Source: Pseudocercospora fijiensis CIRAD86 (Eukaryota; Ascomycota; Dothideomycetes; Mycosphaerellales; Mycosphaerellaceae). From it: a stretch of DNA of 64,000 nt. Location of the stretch: NCBI RefSeq assembly GCF_000340215.1, contig NW_006921532.1, forward strand, positions 5,430,573-5,494,572. The letters run 5' to 3'. Both the position numbers and the translations under genes were made by a program. The notes under the pieces are model-generated. The model made no database searches. It saw only the letters and a list, made by a program, of their open reading frames with translations, and was not told the origin of the DNA. Positions 12,927 to 25,570 of the stretch are shown here, piece by piece; within the stretch, counting starts at the first letter, position 1; every line of letters starts with the position of its first letter.

Positions 12927-13220
12927 TCTATAATATAACAACTTAACAAAAAATAGGGCCCCTTTAGGCTTAGTGCGGCTTAAAACGACCGAAAAGCCGA
13001 CTCTAATTAGTCGGCGGCGAGGAACTTTAAAATTTCTCGATTCTCGCGCGGTCCGGAGGGCGTAGGAGTCGCGGGATCGACTATAATACTCCGGCGCCGC
13101 GATAGTAGTGTTTCCGAGGCCGTCTCCGTCGTTTACGCCTAATCCGGCGGCGTTTTTTACTCGAAGCGGTATCGTTCGCGCCTAATCCGGCGGTATTTGC
13201 TCGGAGCGGTAGGCTCGAAA
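12927..13220. other. leader between the Helitron junction and the array
   Basis: GC-richer sequence with a 7-bp stem hairpin GCCGACT-CTAATT-AGTCGGC (12996-13015) and two copies of CGCCTAATCCGGCGG (around 13136 and 13170, the second imperfect). No coding frame is visible. It could hold 5' end structures of the second Helitron. Confidence 0.5.
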
Positions 13221-16200
13221 GGCTTATCCTACGCGTTCCGGATAGTACTACTCGCTATAGGCGTTTTATAGGGTACTTATAGTAGGCGTTAGATAAGGTA
13301 CTCGCTATAAATAGTTCGAATCCTATTTAACTATAGGCGTTTTAGATAGTATTTGCTATAAGCGTTTCGGATAGGACTACTCGCTATAGCTATCTCGGAC
13401 AGTTACCGCTATAAGCGTTTCGAATATTACTACTCGCTATAAGCGTTTTTAGTAGTATTTACTATAAGCGTTTCGGATTAGACTTGCTATAAGTATTCTA
13501 AATAGGACTTGCTATAGGTATTTTAGATAGTCCTACTTGCTATAAGCGTTCCTAATAGTACTTGCTATTTGCGTTCCGGATAGACTTCCTCTACGCGTTC
13601 CGGATAAGACTTAGTATAAGCGTTTCGGATTATAATTGCTATATAGTGCGTTCTAAATAAAACTTAGTATAGGCGTTATAGACAGTAGTACTAACTGTTA
13701 GCGCTCCGGATTAGAGTTATTAGACTTACTATACGCGTTCTAAATAGTACTTAGTATTATAAGCGTTCTGAATTAGACCTATTATAGGCGTTATAGATAA
13801 TAGTTAGCTTATCCTACGCGTTCCGGATAGTACTACTCGCTATAGATATTCTATAGAGTACTCGCTATAGGCGTTATATAGGGTACTCGCTATAGATAGT
13901 TCGAATGCTATTTAACTATAGGCGTTTTAGATAGTATTTGCTATAAGCGTTCCGGATAGTACTACTCGCTATAGGCCTTCCGGATAGTGCTTCGTATAAG
14001 TATTTAGTTTCGGATTAGACTTAGACTTACTTTATACATTCCGGATAAGACGTTCTATAAGCGTTTCGGATTAGACTTGCTATACGCCTTCCGGTTTATA
14101 CTATACTAAGCGTGTAAAATAAGGCTTGTCCTACGCGTTCCGGATAGTACTACTCGCTATAGATATTCTATAGAGCACTCGCTATAGGCGCCCTATAGGA
14201 TACTCGTAGTAGGCGTTATATAGGGTACTTACTATAGGTAGTTCGAATACTATTTCCTATAGGCGTTTAAAATAGTATTTACTATAAGCGTTTCGGATAT
14301 AATATAGTACTTCTTGCTATAAGTATTCTAAATAGTACTTACTATAGGCACTTTAGGTAGTACCGCTTGCTATAAGCGTGCTTAAATTTTAATAGTACTT
14401 GCTATTAGCGTTGCGAATTAGACTTGCTATATACGTTCCGGATAGTGCTTACGCTACGCGTTCCGGATTAGACTTAGTAGAAGCGTTCCGGATTAGAATT
14501 ACTATATAGCGCGTTTTAAATAAAACTTAGTATAGGCGCTATAGATAGTAGTACTAACTGTTAGCGCTCCGGATTAGACTTACTATATACGTTCCAAATA
14601 GTACTTAGGATTATAAGTGTTCTAAATTGAAATTCCTATATTTATAGAGTACTCGTAGTAGGCGTTATATAGGGTACTCGCTATAGGTAGTTCGAATACT
14701 GTTTAGCTTTAGGCGTTTTAGATAGTCTTTACTATAGGCGATCCGGATAGTACTGCTCGCTATAGATATCTTAAATAGTTACCGCTATAAGCGTTTCGAA
14801 TGTTACTACTCGCTATAAGCGTTTTTAGTAGTATTTACTATAAGCGCTTCCGATATAACTTGCTATTAGTATTCTAAACAGTACTTACTATAGGTATTTT
14901 AGATAGTACTACTTGCTATAAGCGTTCTTAGCAGTACTTCGGATTAGACTTGCTATACGCGTTCCGGTTTATATCGGACTAACTATACTAAGCGTTTAAA
15001 ATAAGGCTTGTCCTACGCGTTCCGGACAGTACTACTTGCTATAGGTATTCTATAGAGTGCTCGCTATCGGCGTTCTCTAAGGTACTCGTAGCAGGCGTTA
15101 TATAGGGTACTCGCTATAGGTAGTTAAAATACTGTTTGCTATAGGCGTTTTAGATAGTGTTTGCTATAAGCGTTCCGGATAGTACTACTTGCTATAGATA
15201 TCTCGGATGATATAGTTACCGCTACAAGCGTTTCGAATATTACTACTCGCTATAAGCGCTTTTAGTAGTATTTGCTATAGGCGTTTCGGATTAGACTTGC
15301 TATACGTATTCTAAATAGCACTTGCTATAGGTACTTTAGATAGTCCTACTTGCTATAAGCGTTCTTAGTAGTACTTGCTATTAGCGTTCCGGATAGTCTT
15401 ACTCTACGCGTTTCGGATAAGACTTAGTATAGGCATTTCGGATTAGAATTGCTATATAGCGCGTTTTAAATAGACCTTCGTGTTCTAAATAGGACTTAGT
15501 ATTATAGGCGTTCTAAATTAGACTTTTTATAGGCGTTATAGATAATAGTTAGCTTATCCTACGCCTTCCGGATAGTGCTACTCGCTACAGATATTCTATA
15601 GAGTACTCGCTATAGGCGTTTTGTAGGGTACTCGTAGTAGGCGTTATACAAGGTACTCGCTATAAATAGTTCGAATACTATTTAGCTATAGCCAGCCTAT
15701 AGGCGTTCCAGATAGTGTTTGCTATAAGCGTTCCGGACAGTATTACAGTACTACTCGCTATAGGCCTTCCGGGTAGTACTTAATATAGGCATTTGGTTTC
15801 GGATTAGACTTAGACTTACTCTATATATTCCGGATAGGACTTTCTATAGGTATTTTAGATTAGACCCGCTAAACGCGTTCCGGTTTATATAGGCCTAAAT
15901 ATACTAAGCGTTTAAAATAAGGCTTATCCTACGCGTTCCGGATAGTACTACTCGCTATAGGTATCCTATAGAGTACTCGCTATAGGCGTTTTATAAGGTA
16001 CTCGTAGTAGGCGTTATATAGGGTACTCGCTATAAATAGTTCGAATACTATTAAACTATAGGCGTTTTAGATAGTATTTGCTATAGGCATTCCGGATAGT
16101 ACTACTCGCTATAGATATCTTAGACGGTTGCCGCTATAAGCGTTTCGAATATTACTACTCGCTATAATCGGGTTTAGTAGTATTTACTATAAGCGTTTCG

Positions 16201-19200
16201 GATATAACTTGCTATAAGTATTCTAAATAGTACTTACTATAGGTAATTTAATAGTACTACTTGCTATAAGCGTTCTTAATAGTACTTGCTATTAGCGCTC
16301 CGGATTGGACTTACTATACGCAATCCGGATAGTACTACTCGCTATAAGCCTTCCGGATAGTACTTAATATAAGTATTTAGTTTCGGATTAGACTTAGATA
16401 GTTAGACTTGCTCTATACATTTCAGATAAGACTTTCTATAAGCGTTTCGGATTAGACTTGCTATACGCGTACCGGTTTATATAGAACTAACTATACTAAG
16501 CGTTTAAAATAAGGCCTGTCCTGCGCGTTCCGGATAGTACTACTGCTATAGATATACCGTATTATATAGAGTGCTCGCTATAGGCGTTTTATAAGGTACT
16601 CGTAGTAGGTGCTATATAGGCTACTCGCTCTAAGTAGTTCGAATGCTGTTTGCTATAGGCGTTTTAGATAGTATTTGCTATAAGCGTTCCGGATAGTACT
16701 ACTCGCTATAGGCCTTCTGGGTAGTACTTAGTATAAGTACTTAGTCTTAGATTGGACTTAGACTTACTTTATATATTCCGGACAAGACTTTCTATAGGCG
16801 TTTCGGATTAGATTATTAGACTTGCTATACGCGTTCCGGTTTATATAGGACGAACTATACTAAGCGTTTAAAATAAGGCTTGTCCTACGCGTTCCGGATA
16901 GTACTACTCGCTATAGATATCTTAGATAGTTACCGCTATAGGCGTTTCGAGTATTACTACTCGCTATAGGCGTTTTTAGTAGTATTCACTATAAGCGTTT
17001 CGGATATAACTTGCTCTNNNNNNNNNNNNNNNNNNNNNNNNNNNNNNNNNNNNNNNNNNNNNNNNNNNNNNNNNNNNNNNNNNNNNNNNNNNNNNNNNNN
17101 NNNNNNNNNNNNNNNNNNNNNNNNNNNNNNNNNNNNNNNNNNNNNNNNNNNNNNNNNNNNNNNNNNNNNNNNNNNNNNNNNNNNNNNNNNNNNNNNNNNN
17201 NNNNNNNNNNNNNNNNNNNNNNNNNNNNNNNNNNNNNNNNNNNNNNNNNNNNNNNNNNNNNNNNNNNNNNNNNNNNNNNNNNNNNNNNNNNNNNNNNNNN
17301 NNNNNNNNNNNNNNNNNNNNNNNNNNNNNNNNNNNNNNNNNNNNNNNNNNNNNNNNNNNNNNNNNNNNNNNNNNNNNNNNNNNNNNNNNNNNNNNNNNNN
17401 NNNNNNNNNNNNNNNNNNNNNNNNNNNNNNNNNNNNNNNNNNNNNNNNNNNNNNNNNNNNNNNNNNNNNNNNNNNNNNNNNNNNNNNNNNNNNNNNNNNN
17501 NNNNNNNNNNNNNNNNNNNNNNNNNNNNNNNNNNNNNNNNNNNNNNNNNNNNNNNNNNNNNNNNNNNNNNNNNNNNNNNNNNNNNNNNNNNNNNNNNNNN
17601 NNNNNNNNNNNNNNNNNNNNNNNNNNNNNNNNNNNNNNNNNNNNNNNNNNNNNNNNNNNNNNNNNNNNNNNNNNNNNNNNNNNNNNNNNNNNNNNNNNNN
17701 NNNNNNNNNNNNNNNNNNNNNNNNNNNNNNNNNNNNNNNNNNNNNNNNNNNNNNNNNNNNNNNNNNNNNNNNNNNNNNNNNNNNNNNNNNNNNNNNNNNN
17801 NNNNNNNNNNNNNNNNNNNNNNNNNNNNNNNNNNNNNNNNNNNNNNNNGTTCGTAATAGTACTTACTATTACCGTTCCAAATTAGACCTACTATACGCGT
17901 TCCGGATAAGACTTAGTATAAGCGTTTCGGATTAGAATTACTATATAGCGCGTTCTAAATAAAACTTAGTATAGGCGTTATAGATAGTAGTACTAACAGG
18001 TAGCGCTCCGGATTAGACTTACTATACGCCTTCTTAATAGTACTTAGTATTGTAAGCGTTCTAAATTAGACCTATTATAGGCGTTATAGATGATAGTTAG
18101 CTTATCCTACGCGTTCCGGATAGTACTACTCGCTATAGATATTCTATAGAGTACTCGTAGTAGGCGTTATATAGGCCCTATAGGGTATTCGCTATAAATA
18201 GTTCGAATGCTATTTAACTATAGGCGTTTTAGATAGTATTTGCTATAAGCGTTCCGGATAGTACTACTCGCTATAGGCCTTCCGGATAGTGCTTAGTATA
18301 AGTATTTAGTTTCGGATTAGACTTAGTCTTACTTTATACATTCCGGATAAGACTTTCTATAAGCGTTTCGGATTAGACTTGCGTATAGTATACGCCTTCC
18401 GGTTTATATCGGACCAACTATACTAAGCGTTTAAAATAAGGCTTGTCCTACGCGTTCTATATAGTACTACTCGCTATAGGTATTCTATAGAGTACTCGCT
18501 ATAGGCGTCTTTAGTAGTATTTTCTATAGGTGTTTCGGATATAACTTGCTATAGGTATTCTAAATAGCACTTACTATAGGTATTTTAGATAGTCCTGCTT
18601 GCTATAGGCGTTCTTAGTAGTACCTGCTATTAGCGTTCCGAATTAGACTTACTATACGCGTTCCGGATAGTATCTACTATAGAACTTAGTATAGGCGTTT
18701 TAGATAGTAGTGCTAACTGTTAGCGCTCTGGATTAGACTTACTATACGCGTTCCGAATAGTACTTACTATTATAAGTGCTCTAAGTTAGCCTTACTATAG
18801 GCGTTGTTAGTAACAGTTAGCTTATTCTACGCGTTCCGGATAGTACTGCTTGCTATAGATGTTCTATAGAGTACTCGCTATAGGCGTTCTATAGGGTACT
18901 TAGAGTAGGCGTTATATAGGGTACTCGCTATAGATAGTTCGAATGCTGTTTAACTATAGGCGTTTTGGATAGTACTTACTATAAGCGTTCCGGATAGTGC
19001 TGCTCGCTATAGTCTTAGCCTATAGGCCTTCCGGATAGTGCTTAATATAAGTATTTAGTTTCGGATTAGACTTAGACTTAATTTATACATTCCGGATAAG
19101 ACTTTCTGTAAGCGTTTTAGATTAGACTTAGTATACGCGTTCCGGTTTATATAGGACTAACTATACTAAGCGTTTAAAATAAGGCTTGTCCTACCGACTC

Positions 19201-19848
19201 CTACGCGTTCCGTATAGTACTACTCGCTATAGGTGTTCTATAGAGTGCTCGCTATAGGCGTTTTATAAGGTACTCGTAGTAGGCGTTATATAGGGTGTCC
19301 GCTAAAAGTAGTTCTAATGCTATTTACTATAGCCTATAGGCGTTTTAGATAGTATTTGCTATAGGCGTTCCGGATAGTGCTACTCGCTATAGATATCTCG
19401 GATAGTTACCGCTATAAGCGTTTCGAATAATACTACTCGCTATAAGCGTTTTTAGTAGCATTTACTATAGGCGTTTTAGATATAACTTGCTATAAGTATT
19501 CTAAATAGTACTTACTATAGGTATTTTAGAAAGTACTACTTGCTATAGGCGTTCTTAGTAGTACTTACTATTAGCGTTCTATTTTAGACTTACTATACGC
19601 GTTTCGGATAGTACTTACTATACGCGTTCCGGATAAGACTTAGTATAGGCGATCCGTATTAGAGTTACTATATAGCGCGTTCTAAATAAAACTTAGTATA
19701 GGCGTTATAGATAGTAGTACTAACTGTTAGCGCTCCGGATTAGACTTACTATACGCGTTCCGAATAGTACTTAGTATTATAAGCGTTCTAAATTAGAATT
19801 CCTATAGTTGTTTTCGATTAAAGTTGCTATAAGCGTTTTAAATTAGAC
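13221..19848. repeat. 25-bp minisatellite array with higher-order repeats (left part)
   Basis: The core unit is about 25 bases, close to GCTATARGCGTTCYGGATAG plus TACT; units of 25 are clear, for example, at 15085-15185, with some of 28. Units are grouped in longer repeats marked by the landmark TTTAAAATAAGGCTT, seen near 14115, 14997, 15912, 16505, 16868, 18431 and 19175, so the higher-order period varies from about 360 to 915 bases. CA and TG are depleted. No gene is visible. Confidence 0.92.
17018..17848. other. assembly gap (831 N)
   Basis: A run of N inside the minisatellite array. The true number of repeat units here is unknown, so array length and spacing across the gap should not be trusted. 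Confidence 0.99.
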
Positions 19849-20045
19849 TATTAGGACCAAAGAGGTTATACGTGATTAGTATGTAACTAGGCTCGAGTGA
19901 AGCTAGGGTCTCGATGCCTTAGGTAGGGCTTAGCGCTTAGCGTTAGGCTAACTAGCCTGCCTTCCTCCCTCTTCTCTTAGATCTCTATCGAATACTACCT
20001 GTACCTACTACTACCCTATCTACCTGCTAATATACCCTTCTTATA
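19849..20045 (+). repeat. 5' LTR of copy A
   Basis: 197 bases, beginning TATTAGG (the 3' copy has TGTTAGG) and ending CTTCTTATA (the 3' copy ends CTTACA), so the terminal TG and CA were both RIPped to TA. The 11-mer ATCGAATACTA at 19987-19997 would mark the transcript start if the element is self-primed, giving a U3 of about 138 bases. Confidence 0.95.
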
Positions 20046-20056
20046 TAGTATTCGAT
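20046..20056 (+). other. self-priming primer binding site of copy A
   Basis: TAGTATTCGAT abuts the 5' LTR and is the exact reverse complement of ATCGAATACTA inside the LTR (19987-19997; also 26933-26943 in the 3' LTR). In Tf1/sushi-type elements the first 11 nt of the mRNA fold back onto the PBS to prime reverse transcription; the length and position here fit that mechanism. Confidence 0.75.
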
Positions 20057-20099
20057 CTACCCTTTAAGGGCAGCAGCTAGATAGTCCTTATTTTAAGCT

Positions 20100-21720
20100 T
20101 TTAGCGGTATAGCTACGAACAAGACTAATCTAACTATATTGCGCCGAAGAACGGGACCTATACGTACTATTCTATCGAAACAACCGTACCAATTATTAAG
20201 CAAGGCCTTCTATACGGCCTATTACACTAAGTTAATCGTACTAGACTAATCTACTAATTCCGCTACATCCGTATCTTAGGGGCTAATAATACATTATTAG
20301 TGTTACCCCCTATTACAATAGCCGGCTTATTACGAAACAATAACCGTGCTGCCGCTAGCAGCGCTAGCAACGACAACGCTAGTAGCACAGTGCCTGCTAA
20401 AGTGCCTGCTAAAGCGCCTACTAAAGTGCCTCCTGCTAAGGTGCCTACTAAAGAGCCTACTAGAGGGCCTACTAAAGAACCTATAATCGAAGGGGATAAC
20501 CTATCGTTGCCCGTTAACGACATTCTTAACAATATTGTCAATCGACGATATAGCTAGCTAGCCTTTAGTCCCTAGCTAGTAGCGAGGCTTTAAGAAGCTA
20601 CCTAAAACAGGCTTACTACCTTGCGTTAAGAACAATAGCTAAAGGATAATCTTCTCGAGATTCGCCGCCTCTAGGAATCTCTAACAACTACTGCTAAGCT
20701 AATAGTAGGACCTTCTTTACTACCTATCTAAAAGAAGGACGCTAAACTTAAGGACTATACCGTATTTAACGGATCTAGTCGAAAGCAGTACAACGACTAT
20801 ATTCGTAACTGTAAACTTAACTAGCGCAACGCACTAAGAGCGCTACTAGACGACTATTCCTTAGTCGTATACGCTATGCGGTATATCAATAGCGACCTAA
20901 AGCGCATATAGGATAACTATTTCGATTCCCTCGACGATTAAACCGCTATTTAGTAGCAGACCTACAAAACCATTATGCTAGATACCCTTAGAAACCCTAT
21001 ACTAAGGCAACAACACGCTTAGGACCTGTATCTTCGAGCTAAATAGAAGACTAATTAATCGGCTCGCTTATTTGAAGCCTATTTAAAAACCCTCGAGGAT
21101 AACCTTCCGCCTAAGACTAATTCTATATAGATCTCGGAAATACGCCTAAAACTTAGATAGGAACTTATCCTCGAATTAGACCGTCGCCGCGTGTTCGAAC
21201 AAGCTAACCTAATACGCATTTAATTTATAGTCGAAGTAGAAATAGCCGAACGAGCTGTCTAGCTCTAATAACGACTAGAATTAAGGATCCGACTAGCTAG
21301 TACTAACCGTAGCAACCGTAGTAGCCGCGGAGGAAACCAAGGTTCCTACTAGGACAACAATGCTAATAGTAGGAACAGTAACAACGACCGTAGAAGAGGC
21401 CGTAGCCGTCGGCTATATAGAGGAGGCCGCGATAGGGGCCGTAGAAGGGGCTCGTATCCCTATAATGCTAACCGCTCGGCTAATAACAGCAATAATAGCT
21501 ACGGCAACCTACTAACCGGATTGAAGTACTTCAATTATAATAGCACTAGCTATCTACTAGGCTAATGCGACAAACCTAAGGACTAGGCCCGAATTAACCG
21601 TACTTCCGCTAAGCATAGGAAACACCTTTTAGCCGCTAATGCTACCCTAGTCGGCTCTTTTAATTAGTCGAAAAAAGAGTAAGCGCCGTACTAACTGTTA
21701 GCCTTATACGGCGTAAGACT
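20100..21720 (+). pseudogene. gag relic, copy A
   Basis: Nucleocapsid/capsid-type protein, broken by frameshifts and many TAG/TAA stops. A low-complexity Lys/Pro/Thr segment (around 20390-20480) is followed by a charged central part, an Arg/Gly/Asn-rich basic stretch (about 21290-21500) and a CX2CX4HX4C zinc knuckle at 21537-21578. In the knuckle the first two Cys and the His are now Tyr; only the last Cys remains. The end overlaps the start of the protease reading in another frame, as is usual for gag-pol elements. Confidence 0.8.
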
Positions 21721-21729
21721 ATCGACATT

Positions 21730-24700
21730 GTGCTAGCTATTATACGTACCTGTCTTATATCTAGGCCCGATACCAACTATAAAGCAAAGGTTATACTAGA
21801 CCCCGGAAATTCAGTTAGCGCCCTTATTAGCTATCGCCTAGCTAAGCAATTAGACCTTCGACAACTGCCGAGAACTAACCTACTAACCCTTGCTTGGTTT
21901 AATAACGCTCGGCACTTAACCTATAGAGCCTACTATATTCCTATAGTTCTAAAAGACGACCTCGGAAATGAACGCCTACTAAACTTTACTGCCTACGCGG
22001 TAGACATAGACAGCCTCCTATCCGATATTGTTATTAGTAACCCTGTTCTTAAGTACTATGCTATAGTTATAGACTTAGGCAGTTAACAATAGCGATTTAG
22101 AATCGCTAGGAAAGAGGACATTAAACACATTAATATTAGCGAGTGCCCTAACGATATTAGGGTCCTGTTTATTAGCAACCTAATACCTGCCTTAGCTAAT
22201 CCGACTGCCGACCTACTCGGTAGTAATAACGATGAACCTGTGCCCCCTAATAATCCTAATTAGCTTGCTCGCATACTAGAGCCTATCCGAGAGACCTATA
22301 TTAATATGTTTAAACACTACCTAGCATCGACATTGCCTATATTTAAAGAGACGGATTATAAGATTAATATTATAGAGGGTAAGGAGGTTCCTTTTAGTCC
22401 CCTCTACAACCTTAGTAAACGAGAGCTTGCTATATTGCGTAAGTACCTAGAAGAAAACCTAGCTAATAGTCGAATTCGGTATAGCAACAGCCCTACTAGT
22501 GCACCTATCCTGTTCGTACTAAAGAAGGATAGTAGCCTACGCCTCTATATCGATTATCGTAGGCTTAATACTGTTACTATTAAAGATCGCTGTCCACTTC
22601 CTCTTATTAATAAGACCCTCGATCGCCTTTCTAGTACCTACTACTATACTATATTAGACATTAAGGACGCCTATTACCGCATTTGTATTCGCAAGGGCGA
22701 TAAATAGAAGACAGCCTTTCGCACTCGCTATAGCTATTTCGAGTACTTAGTTATGCTATTTAGGCTAGCTAATGCCCCTACTACATTCTAGTCCTATATT
22801 AATCGGGCCCTATTAGGCCTATTAGATTACCTCTATATAGTTTACCTAGATAACATCCTAGTTTATATACACTTACCTAACATCGCGGAGCACTAGGCTA
22901 TAGTCCGTAAGGTCCTCGACCGCCTACAAGCCTATAGCTTGTATTGCAAGCCTTCTAAATGCACCTTTGCTACTAAAGAGGTATTATTCCTTAGCTTCCT
23001 CGTATTAACTAAGGGTGTTAAGGCTGATCCTAATCGGATTAAAACTATTACTAAATAGCCTATTCCTACGTCTATTAAGGAACTTTAATCGTTCCTCGGC
23101 TTCGCTAATTTCTATCGTCGCTTTATTAAGGGCTATTTACGGCATGTAATACCCCTAACTAAGCTTACTAAAACTAAGGCTAACCTAACTAGAGAGTTTA
23201 AATAGACTAATACAGCACAAGCCGCTTTTAACGGCCTAAAGCAACGCTTTACTAATGTCCCCTTATTGCACTATTTCGTGCTAGGCAAGCAGATCCGAAT
23301 TGAGACTAACGCTTCACAGTTCGCTATATCGGCTATTATGTTACAGCAATTAGATAATAACTATTACTAGCACCCGATTGCCTTCTTTTTGCGAAAGATA
23401 ATCGATATAGAACGTCGATATAGGACCTACGAGCAAGAGCTCTTAGCAATCGTAGAAGCCTTTAAGTATTAGCGCTACTGTCTTAATAGTGCTTAGCATA
23501 CAATTTAGGTCTATATAGACTATAACAACCTCCGTAGCATTACTAAGGTTACTAGGGTTATAGGTCGATAGGCTAGATAGGCCGTCTACCTCGCCGGGTT
23601 TGATTTTAATATATTATGCCGGCTAGGCGTAAGTAACTCTACCGATAGCCTATCGAGGCGACCTAATTACGATAGCGAGACCTAATATATTAATTCTTTG
23701 TTTCTAACCCTGTAGTATAAGATTGCTATAGCCCGTATTGTTAATAAGCAAGCGTAGGATAAGCGGACTTCCGGACCCCGCGGCGGCAACAAATACTATA
23801 GCGGAGTTATCGTTCTTCTAGTGCGCGTTAGAAAGGACGTAGATCGCTCGAGCTATAATAACTCGATTAAAGACATTGCTATCTACAGTAATAGCCTATA
23901 TAGCGATAGCACTATAGAAGAGGTTGCAGTAGTTCCGGCTACTAGTGCTATTAGATATATATAATGCGTACCTCGTTCGACAGTACGGATACTATTAAAT
24001 GACCTTGCAAATAGGGATAGTTAATCGTTTATAGATAAGCTTTTACGGGCTTAGCAGAGGGACGCCTTTGCTATTAACCGTATTAATAGGCTTGTAAGTA
24101 GGCGAACGACTCGATCTAGCAAGAGTAATTAGTCGATCGACGACAAGGGTTATTTAAAGTTCAAGGGTAGATACTATGTCCCCGCTAAATAATCGATTAG
24201 ACAAGAGCTTTTAAAGAGGCACTATAATAGTAAGCTCGCTAGTTACTATAGTATAGAGAGGTCGCACGAGCTACTATCGCGCATATACTACTAGCTAAAT
24301 AGTAAACAGCATATAAAGGAGTATATGCAGACCTATATAGTATACTAGCGAGTTAAAGCACCGAAGCACTTGCCGTTCGGCGAGTTGTCTTCGCTCCCTA
24401 TTCCGAAGAAGCTATTTGCTAAGCTAATAATAGACTTTATTACAGGCCTTCTACCTACTAGGCGTAGGGGCAGTAAGGACGTGTATAATACTATCCTTAT
24501 TATAGTAGATCGATTTACTAAAGGCGCTCGATACATCCCGGCGCGGAAAGACTAGACTACTATTAATATAGCAGAGGCGCTATAGAGTGACATCTTCTAT
24601 ACCTATTAGGGAACCCCTAAGAGGATAGTCTCCGATAGGGGCTCGACATTTACGTCGTACTACTAGAGCGAAATATGCCTATAGCTAAGACTAAAGTATC

Positions 24701-25570
24701 AGCTATTAACAGCCTTCTATCTATAGACTAACAGTTAAACAGAGAGGCAGAATGCTATCCTATAGCAGTACCTACGCAGTTATATTAACGAGAATCCTAA
24801 GGATTAGGTCAATCTCCTACAGCCTATAGAATTCGTGTACAATAATAGTATACACTTATTAACTAAGGTTTTACTATATATAGCTATAATAGGTTAAAAC
24901 GCCGCGTTGCTATAAGATCTATTTATCTCGCTCGAGGCCGAGCGTAAGGAAAGGGAAGCGCGTTAAGTACTAGAGACACTAGCGGCAATAGAACGTGTCT
25001 AGAAGATGCGAGAAATCTATACTAAGATAGCTAAGAAGTTAACAAAGGCTTAAGAATACTAAAAGGCCTACTACGATAAGCGTTATATACTAATAACCTT
25101 CAAACAAGGCGACATAGTTATACTTAGCACTAAGAACCTCCGCATCCGCAAGCACCTATTACCTAACGGCAAAACAAGGCCCAAGCTCGTACTAAGATAT
25201 ATTAGCCTATTCCGCATTCGAGAAGTTAAGGGCTCCTCCGTATAGGCCTATTAGTTGTAGCTTCCTCCCTATTACACTATCTATAATACCTTCTATGTAT
25301 CCCTCCTTAAGCTATATTACCTACGCGAGGGGGATAAAGCGCCTGCTAAACACGAAGATATACTAGCGGATAGGGAAGAGCTATAGTCTATAGAACGTAT
25401 CCTATAGTGCCGGACTAGGAAAGGCAAGAAGGAGTACCTGCTAAGATAGCAGGGCTATTCGCTAGAATAGGACTTATAGGAAGCTAAAGGTTCCTTTAAA
25501 GACATAACCGAGTTGTTAGATAAGTATTAGACTAGCGTGAAAAACAAGAAGAAGGCTAAAAGCTTATAAT
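21730..25570 (+). pseudogene. pol relic (PR-RT-RNaseH-IN-chromodomain), copy A
   Basis: One frame can be followed from the protease to the chromodomain, interrupted by TAG/TAA at expected Gln and Trp positions. Protease: LDPGNSVSALIS near 21800 (family usually DSG or DTG). Reverse transcriptase: about 22306-22900; the active site reads YLDN (22843-22854) instead of YLDD. RNase H: TNAS (aac at 23308-23310) instead of TDAS, then YEQELLAIVEAF. Integrase: IIDFITGLLP near 24430 and VSDRGSTFTS near 24630 keep two catalytic Asp. Chromodomain: about 25380-25530, SIERIL to LLDKY, with both typical Trp codons now TAG. The element cannot make a functional Pol. Confidence 0.9.

Noticed and set aside
17011..17856. 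281-codon plus-strand frame
   Set aside because: It is made almost wholly of N; an artefact of the assembly gap.
13221..19848. regularly spaced repeats as a CRISPR array
   Set aside because: Units are contiguous and degenerate with no unique spacers, in a fungal genome; it is a minisatellite.
20263..20541. 92-codon frame antisense to gag, rich in Val/Gly/Leu repeats
   Set aside because: Mirror of the Pro/Lys/Thr repeat in gag; the same effect appears antisense to gag in copy B.
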